Made by a program: the position numbers and the translations under genes. 64,000 bases of DNA from DASVTR01 sp033855775. GTDB lineage: Bacteria > Acidobacteriota > Blastocatellia > Pyrinomonadales > Pyrinomonadaceae. The stretch is taken from the NCBI GenBank assembly GCA_033855775.1, contig JAWVFT010000052.1, positions 35,502 through 99,501 on the forward strand. The letters are read 5' to 3'. Of the stretch, positions 8,613 through 17,210 are shown piece by piece. Positions within the stretch are counted from its first letter, which is position 1. Each line of letters begins with the position of its first letter. Under the pieces are notes generated by a model. The model saw only the letters and a program-made list of their open reading frames with translations, made no database searches and had not been told where the DNA came from.

Positions 8613-10319
8613 TTAGCGCGGCGATCGCTCGTAGACGACCTTGCCTCCGAGGATAGTCATCAACGCTTCGGTTTGTAAAATCTCCGCCGCCGGAATCGTC
8701 AGCAGGTCGCGCGAGTGGACGGTGATGTCGGCGAGCATCCCTGCGACGAGTTGTCCCTTGTCGCTCTCTTCGAAAGAGGCGTAGGCCGATTCAGCCGTGT
8801 AGCAGCGAATGGCTTCGGCGATAGTGATGCGCTCCTGCGGCCACCAGCCGCCCACTGGGTCGCCTTCCGTGCTCTGCCGCGTGACCGCCGCGTAGAGTCC
8901 GAGGTAAGGGTTAATCGGCTCGACGGGCCAGTCTGTGCCGAAGGGAACGTGAACGCCGAAGGCGCGCATCTTGTGCCAAGCGTACGCGCCCTGCACGCGA
9001 TATTCGCCGAGGCGGTCTTCGGCCCAACGCTTGTCCGAGATGGCGTGCGACGGCTGCATCGAAGCGATGATGGCGAGGTCACGAAAGCGCGCGAAGTCTG
9101 AAGGCGCGACGACCTGCGCGTGCTCGATGCGATGGCGCGGAAATGTGCGAACGCGCGTCACATCCTCCGGCGAGTTTGCGCGCCACGCTGCCGCGAAACC
9201 ATCGAGGGCCATGCGATTCGCTTTGTCGCCAATCGCATGCAGCGCGATTTGAAACCCTGCCGCGTCGCGCTCGACAATCATGCGCGTCAACTCTTCGGGC
9301 GTGTGGCGCGGGATGCCGCTGTTGTGCGGGTCGTCCGCAAAGGGCGCGAGCATCGCCGCCGTGCGCGAGCCGAGCGTCCCGTCAACGTACCCCTTGAGCG
9401 CGGTCAAACGCAGCCGCCGCTCGTCGTCATGAAACGCCGCAAACTCCGCGCGCTGTCTCTTCAACTCCGCAATCGTGTCCTCGAAATTCTGCCACTCAGC
9501 AACGCGCACCGTCAGCTTGCCTTGCCCCAGAAGCTGGCGATAAAGCTTCGTCGTCTCATAGCCGGAGTTGTCCTGAATCGAAGTCAAGCCGTAACGCCGC
9601 GCCTCCGCCAGCGCGCGTTCCAACCCTTGCATCAGTTCGGCGCGTGTCGGCTCCGGCACGACGCGCCCGACCAGCGCGGCGGCTGTCTCCTTCAAGATTC
9701 CCGTCGGCTCTCCGTTATCATCTTTCAGGATTTCGCCGCCCGCCGCAGCTTGCGTCTCGCGCGTCACTCCGGCCCGTTTGAGCGCGAGCGTGTTGGCCCA
9801 ACTGACGTGACCGTCAACGCGCTGCACGAAGACTGGATTGTCCGGCGCGACCGCATCTAAATCCGCCTTCGTCGGCCAACGCCCGCCCCACAGCGTATGG
9901 TCCCAACCGCGTCCCAGTATCCAGGAGCCTGCGGGCAACTCGCGCGCCTTCGCGGCGACGCGCTCTTTCGCTTCGGCCAATGTCCGCGCGCCGTTTAAGT
10001 CAACTCGCAGCAGCGAGAGTCCGCCGCCTAAGAAATGCAGGTGCGCGTCGTTGAAGCCCGGCGTCACAAACTTGCCCTTGAGGTCAATGGCGCGCGCGCC
10101 CTCATAGCTCGCGGCAATCTCGCGGCTCGTGCCGGTGGCGACGATGCGCTCGCCGTCAATCGCTATGGCTTCGACGATTGTGCCGCTCGCGTCCGACGTG
10201 AAAATCTTGCCGCCCGTCAGAATCAAACTGACGCGACGGCGCGCGGGCCCGCCTTGCGCGAAAGAAGTTGACAGCAGCGAGAAGATTAGAAGCGAGACGA
10301 GAGCTAAACGTGATTTCAT
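8613..10319 (-). CDS. Exported amidohydrolase, YtcJ/Amidohydro_3 type
   Basis: The 568-residue protein has a signal peptide (LALVSLLIFSLLSTSFAQ). Metal-dependent hydrolase landmarks are present in order: VTPGFNDAHLHF with the HxH pair (~91-95), DGTLGSRTAAML, HAIGDKANR (~360), HRIEHAQ (~397) and GTDWPVEP (~463). The composite beta-domain (LILTGGKIFTSDASG ... LVAGMLADITVHSRDLL) frames the barrel. YtcJ-like proteins are annotated as hydrolases of N-substituted amides; the true substrate is unknown. The length is typical. A periplasmic location is inferred from the signal peptide. Confidence 0.93.
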   Translation of the reverse strand: MKSRLALVSLLIFSLLSTSFAQGGPARRRVSLILTGGKIFTSDASGTIVEAIAIDGERIVATGTSREIAASYEGARAIDLKGKFVTPGFNDAHLHFLGGGLSLLRVDLNGARTLAEAKERVAAKARELPAGSWILGRGWDHTLWGGRWPTKADLDAVAPDNPVFVQRVDGHVSWANTLALKRAGVTRETQAAAGGEILKDDNGEPTGILKETAAALVGRVVPEPTRAELMQGLERALAEARRYGLTSIQDNSGYETTKLYRQLLGQGKLTVRVAEWQNFEDTIAELKRQRAEFAAFHDDERRLRLTALKGYVDGTLGSRTAAMLAPFADDPHNSGIPRHTPEELTRMIVERDAAGFQIALHAIGDKANRMALDGFAAAWRANSPEDVTRVRTFPRHRIEHAQVVAPSDFARFRDLAIIASMQPSHAISDKRWAEDRLGEYRVQGAYAWHKMRAFGVHVPFGTDWPVEPINPYLGLYAAVTRQSTEGDPVGGWWPQERITIAEAIRCYTAESAYASFEESDKGQLVAGMLADITVHSRDLLTIPAAEILQTEALMTILGGKVVYERSPR

Positions 10320-10444
10320 TTTTTAAGTTGATGAATTGAAAATGTGTCCGAGCGGCGAGTGTTATATCACCGATGCGCCGAATCATACAGAGCGCCGCTG
10401 TCAAACTTAAGCTCGAACGCGCGCTCGCGCTCGACGCGCAATTA

Positions 10445-10473
10445 TTGGACGGCGACGGCAAATGGCCTATAAT
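10445..10473 (+). promoter_or_regulatory. Sigma-70-type promoter for the dienelactone hydrolase gene
   Basis: TTGGAC at 10445-10450 and TATAAT at 10468-10473 are separated by exactly 17 bases, ending 69 bases before the ATG at 10543. It is the best housekeeping-type promoter match upstream of this gene. Confidence 0.65.
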
Positions 10474-10542
10474 TCGTCCGCTCAATCCAAAATCACAAAC
10501 AGTTGATTCGTTCAAATCTTTCCAAAGGGAGATGTCACCAGC

Positions 10543-11232
10543 ATGAACACAGAGACGCTCAACTTCGAGACGCCGGACGGCGCGACCACGGCGGTCGTCA
10601 CTCTGCCCGCAGACGCTAACGGAGACAGCAACGCCGTCGTCCTCATACATGAATGGTGGGGCATCAACGCGCACATACGCGACCTTGCGAGCCGCTACGC
10701 GCGCGCGGGCTACATCTGCGTCGCGCCCGACCTCTTTCGTGGCCAGACGACCACAGACCAGCAGCAAGCCTCGAAGCTGATGCACAATCTTGCGCTCGAC
10801 GACGGCATCGCCATCATCAATCAATCCATCGAAGCGAGCCGCGCGAAATACGGCGTCGAGAAGTTTGCCGTCACGGGCTACTGCATGGGCGGAACCTTCG
10901 CCCTGCGCGCCGCCTGCCTCAACCCGAAGCTCGCCGCCGCCGCTGCCTTCTACGGCGACCTGCCCGAAGATGAAGTTCTGGCTCAATTGAAAATCCCGAC
11001 CATCTTCTTTGCAGGGGCGCGCGACAACTGGATTACGCCGGAGAAGGTCGAGCAACTCGAAGACGCCGCGCGCACGCACGGGCTGCCGCTCGAAGCTGTC
11101 AGCTACGACGCAGACCACGCCTTCTTCAACGACACGCGCCCCGAAGTCTACAACCCGGAAGCCGCCGCCGACGCATGGCAACGCACGCTCAAACTCTTCG
11201 GCGAAATGCTCGGCAGCAAGCAGGCGCAATGA
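10543..11232 (+). CDS. Dienelactone hydrolase family protein
   Basis: The 229-residue cytoplasmic alpha/beta hydrolase has the family's Cys-Asp-His triad: C114 in GYCMGG, D161 in ARDNW and H192 in DADHAF. E37 in HEWWG matches the glutamate that pairs with the nucleophile in the resting enzyme. The length is normal for the family, which hydrolyses dienelactones in chlorocatechol breakdown but often acts on other esters. No ring-cleavage genes are nearby, so the real substrate cannot be inferred. AAAGGGAG is the ribosome site and a good promoter lies upstream at 10445. Confidence 0.93.
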   Translation: MNTETLNFETPDGATTAVVTLPADANGDSNAVVLIHEWWGINAHIRDLASRYARAGYICVAPDLFRGQTTTDQQQASKLMHNLALDDGIAIINQSIEASRAKYGVEKFAVTGYCMGGTFALRAACLNPKLAAAAAFYGDLPEDEVLAQLKIPTIFFAGARDNWITPEKVEQLEDAARTHGLPLEAVSYDADHAFFNDTRPEVYNPEAAADAWQRTLKLFGEMLGSKQAQ

Positions 11233-11350
11233 GCAATGAACGCTGCAACGCTGAAAGCTAAACGCGGCGGTGACGGATAAACTCGAACGAGGAATGAAAG
11301 CTTTGCCCTGAACAGCTTAGCCTTCATCGTTGCATCGTTCATCGTTGCTC
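11231..11350. repeat. Composite palindrome (AACGATGAACG words)
   Basis: The left arm GAGCAATGAACG...GCAACG...GAAAGCTAA is the imperfect complement of the right arm ending CATCGTTGCTCGTTC, with a nested AGCT stem. It fills the gap between the convergent hydrolase and PfkB genes and so can act as a shared terminator. The same vocabulary recurs at 29992-30076. Confidence 0.7.
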
Positions 11351-11352
11351 GT

Positions 11353-12288
11353 TCATCGTTTGAGAAAGTCTTGAAGCTCCGTCGCGTTGGGCAGCGAGGT
11401 GCGCGCGCCGAGCGCTCTGCATTTGAGGGCGGCCGTGGCGTTGGCGAGTTGGAGGCTGGCTTCAATCTCCGCGCCGTTGAGCAGGCCGTAGAGGAAGCCC
11501 GCGTGGAAGGCGTCGCCCGCGCCGGTCGTGTCGCGGCACCCGCCGGGAACGTCGTAGGCTGGCGCGTCCAGAAACGCGCCTCCGGTGTAAAGCAGCGCGC
11601 CGCGCTCTCCGAGCGTCATGCCGACGATTGACGAGCCGTAGCGCGCTTTCAATTCGACGAGCGATGCGCGCTCGTCTGCGATGCCGGTCAGGCGGCGCGG
11701 AAATTCCTTGGAAGAGATGAGCACGTCCACGAGCGGCAGCAACTCCGGCAAGCCTTCGTAGATGTTGTCAATGTCTGCGGAGACGATTGTGCCAGCCGCG
11801 CGGGCGGCGCGGGCCAAGCGCGCGCAGGCCAAAGGGTCGTGCGCGTCCATGTGCAGCACGCGCCCGCGCGCGGCTATCTCGACGGGCGCATCTTCGACGC
11901 TGTAAGCCAGCCGCTCGTCGCGTTCCCAGATAATCGTGCGCTCGCCTGAGCGCGCGTCAATGATGATGAAAGCGAGTTGATTACGCGCGCCCTCAATCAT
12001 CTCGGCAAACTGCATGTTGACGCCTTCGGCCTTGAGCGCGGCGAAGCCAAACTGTCCTTCCGCGTCCGAGCCGAAGCGTCCGGCGTAGGCCGTGCGCAGC
12101 CCTAGCCGCTGCAAGCCGACCATCGCCGAAGCCGTCTGCCCGCCCGCCGCCTGCACGTGCTCCCTGAGGCGCGTCTTGGTGTCGAAGGCCGGATAAGCGG
12201 AGACGACAATCAGGTGGTCAACGGCGTTGAGGCCGAAGCCAACCGCGTCGAAATCTTTTTCGCCCGCCAAGCTGAAGGGAAAATTCAC
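11353..12288 (-). CDS. PfkB/ribokinase-family sugar kinase
   Basis: The 311-residue protein carries both PfkB signatures: an N-terminal glycine-rich segment (HVQAAGGQTASAMVGLQRLG) and the C-terminal DTTGAGDAFHAGFLYGL near residues 255-270, whose Asp is the catalytic base. The N-terminus DAVGFGLNAVDHLIVVSAYP is typical. It phosphorylates a sugar or sugar-like alcohol with ATP; the substrate is not predictable from sequence. No transporter or isomerase sits beside it. The gene ends inside the repeat that separates it from the convergent hydrolase gene. Confidence 0.92.
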   Translation of the reverse strand: MNFPFSLAGEKDFDAVGFGLNAVDHLIVVSAYPAFDTKTRLREHVQAAGGQTASAMVGLQRLGLRTAYAGRFGSDAEGQFGFAALKAEGVNMQFAEMIEGARNQLAFIIIDARSGERTIIWERDERLAYSVEDAPVEIAARGRVLHMDAHDPLACARLARAARAAGTIVSADIDNIYEGLPELLPLVDVLISSKEFPRRLTGIADERASLVELKARYGSSIVGMTLGERGALLYTGGAFLDAPAYDVPGGCRDTTGAGDAFHAGFLYGLLNGAEIEASLQLANATAALKCRALGARTSLPNATELQDFLKR

Positions 12289-12312
12289 GCCGGTTTGTTC
12301 GCTCCTTTCAGC

Positions 12313-12452
12313 AGTCTAAAAGCAAAAGTCGAAAGTCCAAAGCCCAAAGTCCAAGGTCAGAAAGCATGTCTTGCGCTTTGGACTTTCGACTTTCGACCCT
12401 GGACTGTTTTTTAGACTTTGGACTTTGGACTTTGGGCTTTGGACATTAGACT
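12313..12452. repeat. Composite palindrome (AAAGTCCAAAGTC words)
   Basis: The left arm is made of AAAGTCGAAAGTCC and CAAAGCCCAAAGTCC words, the right arms of the complement (GACTTTGGACTTTGG...GGGCTTTGGAC), bounded by AGTCTAA/TTAGACT. It occupies nearly all of the divergent gap between the PfkB gene and uvrC and ends 7 bases before the uvrC start, so it must lie in the uvrC leader or promoter region. Confidence 0.85.
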
Positions 12453-12458
12453 AAGCCT

Positions 12459-14657
12459 GTGACGCTCGAAGAAAAACTCAGAAACCTGCCAGTCTCGCCC
12501 GGCGTCTACCTGCACAAGGACGAGGCGGGCAAGATTATCTATGTTGGCAAGGCGAAGAATCTGCGCAATCGTGTGCGCTCCTATTTTCAGTCAGGGCGCG
12601 GCCACGACCGCAAGACGCGCGAGCTTGTCCGTCGCATCGCCGACCTTGAATTTATCGTCACGGACACGGAAGTCGAAGCTCTCGTCCTTGAGTCGAATCT
12701 CATCAAGCAGCACAAGCCGCGCTACAACATCCTGCTCAAAGACGACAAGCAGTATCCGCATCTCAAGCTGACCATCAACGAGCCGTTCCCGCGCGTGATG
12801 ATTACCCGAAAGATACAACGCGACGGCGCGCTCTACTTCGGCCCCTTCCTGCCCGCCAGCCTCGCGCGCCGCACCATCGACCTCATCAATCGCACCTTTC
12901 AACTGCGAACCTGCGACATAGAGATTGACGGGCGGCTGCCGCGCCCCTGCCTCGAATATCACATCAAGCGTTGCCTGGGGCCGTGCGTCAAAGGATTGTG
13001 CGCGCCCGAAGAATATACGGAAGCCGTGCGCGACGTGCGCTTGCTGCTTGAAGGCAAGAACAGGGAACTGGCCGACACGCTGGAAGCGCGGATGATGCAA
13101 TCGTCGGAAGAGATGCGTTTCGAGATGGCCGCGAAGTATCGCGACTTGCGCAAGACCGTGCTGGCGATTGCCGAGCAGCAGAAGATGGCGACCAGCCCGG
13201 AACGCGACGTTGACATCTTCGGCTACTATCAGGAAGGGCCGCGCCTCGCCCTCCAACTCTTCACCATGCGCGAAGGCAAAATCGTCGGTCGCCGCGAGTT
13301 CTTCTGGGAAGACTTGGCGGAAGACAGCTTCGACCCGTCCGCGTTTTTGAGCGAAGTGCTGGCGCAGTATTACTCGACAGACTATGTGCCGCGCGAGATT
13401 CATGTGCCCGTGGATTTCGAAGACCGCGAAGTTTTGGAGAAAGCCCTGAGCGCGCGGCGCGGGCGGCGCGTTCGCATACACGACCCGCAGCGCGGCGAGA
13501 AGCGCGACCTGATTGACCTCGTTGAAAAGAACGCGAAGCTCGCCTTCGAGCAACGCTTCCGCGTGCTCAAGCCGGACATGGAACGCGTGCTCGAAGAGTT
13601 GCAGGAGGTCCTGGAGCTGCCGCGCTTTCCCGCCCGCATTGAATCCTTCGACATCTCTCACATACAGGGCGCGGAGAACGTCGGCGGCATGGTCGTCTGC
13701 GAAAACGGCAAGATGAATCGCGCCGAGTATCGCAAGTTCAAAATCAAAACCGTCGAGGGCGCAAACGACACGGCTTCGATGCGCGAGGTCGTCTTTCGTC
13801 GTTATCGCAGGCTGCTTGACGAAGGCAAGCCGCTGCCAGACCTCGTGATGATTGACGGCGGCAAGGGCCAACTCAGCGCGGCGGCTTCGGCGATGCGCGA
13901 GCTTGACCTCGAAGCCGTGCCGATGATTGGCGTCGTCAAACCGCCGCGCCGTCACAACGAAGTCTCGCACCTGCTCGTCAAGGGGCGCGAGCACGAGCCT
14001 GTCTTTCTAGATTCGCATTCGCCCGTGCTGCGCTTGATTCAGATGATTCGCGACGAGACGCACCGCACCGCTGTGCAGTATCACCGCAAGCGGCGCGAGT
14101 TGCGCGATTTCACTTCCGAGTTGACGGCGATTCCCGGCGTCGGCGACAAGCGCAAGACGCGGCTCTTGCGCAACCTCGGCTCAATTCAGCGCGTCGCCAA
14201 TGCGAGCGTCGTCGAGCTAACGCCCTTCGTCGGGCGCAAGACCGCTGAAGACATCTTCGAGCACTTCCGACGCCAGCGCGCCCTCGCCGAAGGCGGGCGA
14301 CCCGCAGGCGACGACGCGGAGACACGGCGACGCGGAGACGCGGCGAACGGCGACGTGACGAACGAGCTTGTTGTTGAGGACGAGCCGGGCGCTATTGCCA
14401 TTGACGTGATTGACGCCGGGAGCATCGAGACGCGGCTCGACGACCCCGAAGGCGAGGCCGCAGACCTACAGCCGATTCGCTCCGTGGACCAACTGGGCCA
14501 GCCGCGCCCGCCGCGCCGCCGCACACGCAAACGCGGCGAACGCTCGACCAACCCGCACGCCGTCAAGCGCGAGAAACTATCGGGCGCGGAAGCGGAACAA
14601 GAAACGCCCGATGAAGCCTTGACGAATGATGAAGGCGCGGCTCTTCAAGACGAGTAG
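12459..14657 (+). CDS. uvrC: UvrC, excinuclease ABC subunit C
   Basis: UvrC makes both incisions in nucleotide excision repair after UvrA/UvrB load. The GIY-YIG nuclease domain is at residues ~14-45 (GVYLHKDEAG...IIYVGKAKNL), the UVR UvrB-contact motif at ~206-236, the RNase H-like domain around IESFDISHIQGAE and VMIDGGKGQLS, and the helix-hairpin-helix pair near 553-605 (IPGVGDKRK, FVGRKTAEDIF). The catalytic core is complete. At 732 residues it exceeds the usual ~600: the last ~120 residues are low-complexity and charged, and DDAETRRRGDAANGD is encoded by a GCGGAGACGCGGCGACG repeat that elsewhere here is intergenic. The start is GTG. Confidence 0.97.
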   Translation: MTLEEKLRNLPVSPGVYLHKDEAGKIIYVGKAKNLRNRVRSYFQSGRGHDRKTRELVRRIADLEFIVTDTEVEALVLESNLIKQHKPRYNILLKDDKQYPHLKLTINEPFPRVMITRKIQRDGALYFGPFLPASLARRTIDLINRTFQLRTCDIEIDGRLPRPCLEYHIKRCLGPCVKGLCAPEEYTEAVRDVRLLLEGKNRELADTLEARMMQSSEEMRFEMAAKYRDLRKTVLAIAEQQKMATSPERDVDIFGYYQEGPRLALQLFTMREGKIVGRREFFWEDLAEDSFDPSAFLSEVLAQYYSTDYVPREIHVPVDFEDREVLEKALSARRGRRVRIHDPQRGEKRDLIDLVEKNAKLAFEQRFRVLKPDMERVLEELQEVLELPRFPARIESFDISHIQGAENVGGMVVCENGKMNRAEYRKFKIKTVEGANDTASMREVVFRRYRRLLDEGKPLPDLVMIDGGKGQLSAAASAMRELDLEAVPMIGVVKPPRRHNEVSHLLVKGREHEPVFLDSHSPVLRLIQMIRDETHRTAVQYHRKRRELRDFTSELTAIPGVGDKRKTRLLRNLGSIQRVANASVVELTPFVGRKTAEDIFEHFRRQRALAEGGRPAGDDAETRRRGDAANGDVTNELVVEDEPGAIAIDVIDAGSIETRLDDPEGEAADLQPIRSVDQLGQPRPPRRRTRKRGERSTNPHAVKREKLSGAEAEQETPDEALTNDEGAALQDE

Positions 14658-14669
14658 CCAAGCCCTTGT

Positions 14670-14820
14670 CATTCGTCAAAGCCCTCATCGCTCACATCAC
14701 AAAGCCTTCATCGCTCACGTCGCCACGCTTTCGTCAAAGCCTTCGTCGTTTCTGTCGCAACGCTTTCGTCGCTCACGTCGCCACGCCTTCATCGTTCATT
14801 AAATCCGCCTTCATTCTTCC
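14670..14820. repeat. Degenerate TCATCGCTCACGTCGCCACG repeats after uvrC
   Basis: Copies of TTC(A/G)TCGCTCACGTCGCCAC begin at 14707 and 14765 (58 bases apart, 20 of 21 positions equal), mixed with CAAAGCCTTC(A/G)TCG words. GACGAATGA at the uvrC 3' end pairs with TCATTCGTC at 14669-14677. The rest of the gap to 15342 (about 520 bases) shows no convincing gene: the open frames there have no family resemblance or ribosome site. TTGACA at 15279 lacks a matching -10. Confidence 0.6.
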
Positions 14821-15342
14821 GAGCCTCTTCCGTATCTCTTCATCGTCTCTTCGTCCTGTGACAATCCGCAAAGTGTCACACGCGGGCGCGTTCGCGCGTC
14901 CTCGAAGTCTCTATTCTTTAAGCTGGCCTTCGTGGCGCTTTCGTTGTGATGAGAGTTTCAAATGAAGCCCATTAGTAATATCAATGCAGACTCCATGTGT
15001 CGGACTTTTCGTGCGGCTCAGTGGCTCAGGGATAGTTGATGACGGCTGTAAACGTTGCAGTTTCGTCGGCCTTGTGGGTTGGCGCGAGTGGCGCTCTCCT
15101 TGCCAAGTGATTTTCGGGAACTTGAACGAGCCGGGGACGTTTTATGAGAGCTTGGCGCGAGGCAACTTAAGGGCGGACGAAAACGTCTTAAACGCCTCAT
15201 GACTCAGGCCACCTGACGGGCCGAATAATCAAACTTAGTTCGACCCATCGGCCACATGTAAATTAACCGGAGAGCGTCTTGACATGAGAAGATCTCTCCA
15301 CATCGACAAGGGATATTTTTTGGGGAGGAAACCAAAATCATT

Positions 15343-15975
15343 ATGCGTAAATTACTGCTTTTGACGGCATTCATTCTGGCCTTCGCGTCCGTTTCGTTCG
15401 CGCAGTCCACGGACGAGTACAACAAGGTCGAGTTCTACGGCGGCTACTCGCACGCGCGTGTTGACACCGGCGTTGACGATCAGGACTTTCAGGATTTCGT
15501 CGGGAACACTCGCGGCTTCAACGGCTTCGACACTTCGATCACCGGCAACCTGTCGCGCTACTTCGGCCTCAAGGCCGACTTCACCGCGCACTTCAAGAAC
15601 GATAGCTTCACGGACACAGGCATCACGGTCACGTCCAAAGAGCGCATCTACAACTTGCTCGGCGGCGTGCAGGTCAAGGACAATTCGAAGGACGCTCGCG
15701 TCAAGCCGTTCGCGCACGCGCTGGCCGGTTTCGCGCACCAGACTTCGCGCTTCACCGCGCCGCTCATCACCGACACGTTTGAAGTAAAGGACACGAGCTT
15801 CGCTTTGAAACTCGGCGGCGGCTTGGACATCCGCGTCTCTCCAAAGGTTGACGTGCGTGTCATTGAGATTGACTACAACCCGATTTTCCTCGGCGACCAG
15901 ACCATCCTGGGAACGACCTTCAACGGCCAGACTCAGCACAACTTCACCATCGGCGCCGGCATCGTCATCCACTAA
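15343..15975 (+). CDS. Small outer-membrane beta-barrel protein
   Basis: The 210-residue protein has a clean signal peptide (MRKLLLLTAFILAFASVSFAQ). The mature part alternates polar and hydrophobic residues in strand-length blocks (KVEFYGGYSHARVD, RYFGLKADFTAHF, FALKLGGGLDIRV, NFTIGAGIVIH) and ends in a typical final strand, matching the 8-stranded OmpA/OmpW-like outer-membrane fold. There is no peptidoglycan-binding domain. The ribosome site GGGGAGGAAACC is strong and a hairpin terminator follows the stop closely, so it is probably monocistronic. Its physiological role is unknown. Confidence 0.85.
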   Translation: MRKLLLLTAFILAFASVSFAQSTDEYNKVEFYGGYSHARVDTGVDDQDFQDFVGNTRGFNGFDTSITGNLSRYFGLKADFTAHFKNDSFTDTGITVTSKERIYNLLGGVQVKDNSKDARVKPFAHALAGFAHQTSRFTAPLITDTFEVKDTSFALKLGGGLDIRVSPKVDVRVIEIDYNPIFLGDQTILGTTFNGQTQHNFTIGAGIVIH

Positions 15976-16007
15976 AAACTCTCTTCTTCGGAAAGAGACT
16001 ACACAAG

Positions 16008-16045
16008 AGCGGCGCGGACTCGATAAGAGTTCGCGCCGCTTTTTA
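16008..16045 (+). terminator. Rho-independent terminator of the beta-barrel gene
   Basis: AGCGGCGCGGACTC pairs with GAGTTCGCGCCGCT across the loop GATAA (one mismatch) and is followed by TTTTAT. It starts 33 bases after the stop. Confidence 0.9.
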
Positions 16046-16348
16046 TCTTGCCGCTTCAAGCCTCTCCGTCTTCATCCATCGTTCATCAATTCTTTCGGCC
16101 ACGGCTTTCGATAAAATTAATGCTTGACGATTGCCGCTTTGGGGCAGAGAATCATGACAAGTCTTTAACCCTTTGATGGTATGAACCGAGGCGAAAGCGG
16201 CGGCGCGCTGCTTTCGGATAAAGAGGCGAGAGCTTTTGCGCTGACAAAGCTGCTGTTGAGGGGCGCGGCGCGCGCCGTCCCGGCAAGCGTCAACGCGAAA
16301 GCTTCCGGCTTGATTCAGCGTCCGACTTAGATTCAAGGGAGAAATACG

Positions 16349-16837
16349 ATGGCAAGCAAAGCAAGCATCTTCGGGCATCCGGTGCACCCGATGATTATTC
16401 CGTTCCCGTTCGCCCTCTGGACTTTCTCGTTGGTGGCAGACATCGTTTACATCTGGTTCGATAAGACCAACTGGGGCGTCGCCGCGTTCTACACGCTGGC
16501 CGGAGGACTGCTCGGCGCCGTTGTGGCCGCCGTCCCCGGCATCATTGACTGGATGGCAATCAAAGACCCGCAGGTGGCGCGGATAGCCAACTGGCACGCG
16601 CGCCTCAACGTCGTTGCGCTGCTGATTTTCGCCGTTGACTTATATCTTCGCTGGAAGACCAACGGGCAGATTGATAAAGACGGCATTAGCCTTCCCTTCA
16701 TCCTGTCCGTGATTGGCGTCATCCTGATTTCCATTTCCGGCTGGCTCGGCGGCGACCTGTCCTACAAGCACGGCGTCGGCGTCCGCCCGCAACACGACAC
16801 GCCGGAGCAGGAAGCTGCGAAAGTCAGATTCTCGTAG
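16349..16837 (+). CDS. DUF2231 integral membrane protein
   Basis: The 162-residue protein starts with the family's hallmark GHPVHPMIIPFPFALW and has four hydrophobic helices (FALWTFSLVADIVYIW, FYTLAGGLLGAVVAAVPGII, LNVVALLIFAVDLYL, LPFILSVIGVILISISGWLGG). Family members are inner-membrane proteins whose conserved His residues have suggested heme or metal binding, but the function is unproven. AAGGGAG is the ribosome site. A small secreted Cys-rich protein follows 40 bases later on the same strand. Confidence 0.92.
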   Translation: MASKASIFGHPVHPMIIPFPFALWTFSLVADIVYIWFDKTNWGVAAFYTLAGGLLGAVVAAVPGIIDWMAIKDPQVARIANWHARLNVVALLIFAVDLYLRWKTNGQIDKDGISLPFILSVIGVILISISGWLGGDLSYKHGVGVRPQHDTPEQEAAKVRFS

Positions 16838-16877
16838 AAACAATCAAGGCGGAACTCCAAACTGAAGGAGACTTGCG

Positions 16878-17126
16878 ATGAAAAGAATTTCTGCTTACCT
16901 GAGCGCGGCTTTAGTGACTTGCGCGCTGGCTCTGACGCTCTCGACGCCCGTCGCTCTGCGCGTGGTCAAGGCTTCCGACCTGCAAGAAAAGTGTGACGAC
17001 TGCACCATCAGAAACGCTCGCCAGTTCGATCAATGTCTGGCTGTTCACGGCGAGACTTATCAACGCTGCTACGATGATTATAATGAGGGCGTCGTCCATT
17101 GCTTCGCGCACTTCTGCGAACAATAA
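16878..17126 (+). CDS. Small secreted six-cysteine protein, unknown
   Basis: I do not recognise this 82-residue protein. It has a signal peptide (hydrophobic core ALVTCALALTLSTPVAL, likely cleavage after VKA near residue 32). The mature ~50 residues contain six cysteines (C39, C42, C53, C64, C75, C80), the first two as CDDC, suggesting three disulfides or metal binding. It is acidic and rich in Tyr/His toward the end. AAGGAG precedes the ATG with good spacing. It sits 40 bases after the DUF2231 gene and is followed by a terminator hairpin, so the two form a likely two-gene unit. Confidence 0.75.
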   Translation: MKRISAYLSAALVTCALALTLSTPVALRVVKASDLQEKCDDCTIRNARQFDQCLAVHGETYQRCYDDYNEGVVHCFAHFCEQ

Positions 17127-17150
17127 GCGAGCGCTTTCGGCGAACGATAA

Positions 17151-17191
17151 GAATGACGGACAAGCTGTTGCCAGCTTGCCCGTCATCATTC
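17151..17191. terminator. Hairpin between convergent genes
   Basis: GAATGACGGACAAGCTG faces CAGCTTGCCCGTCATCATTC across a TTGC loop with minor mismatches. It separates the rightward Cys-rich gene from the leftward gene ending at 17211. Confidence 0.75.
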
Positions 17192-17210
17192 ATCTCGCGG
17201 CATTCGATTT

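Noticed and set aside
14666..15202. Two rightward frames (99 and 72 codons) after uvrC.
   Set aside because: The first is repeat-derived and the second has no ribosome site or recognisable features.
15279..15307. TTGACA as the -35 of a promoter for the beta-barrel gene.
   Set aside because: No acceptable -10 hexamer lies 16-18 bases downstream.
16181..16330. A 49-codon frame (MNRGESGGALLSDKEARAF...) ending 18 bases before the DUF2231 gene.
   Set aside because: It has no ribosome site and no recognised motif; its position as an upstream small gene is suggestive but not enough.
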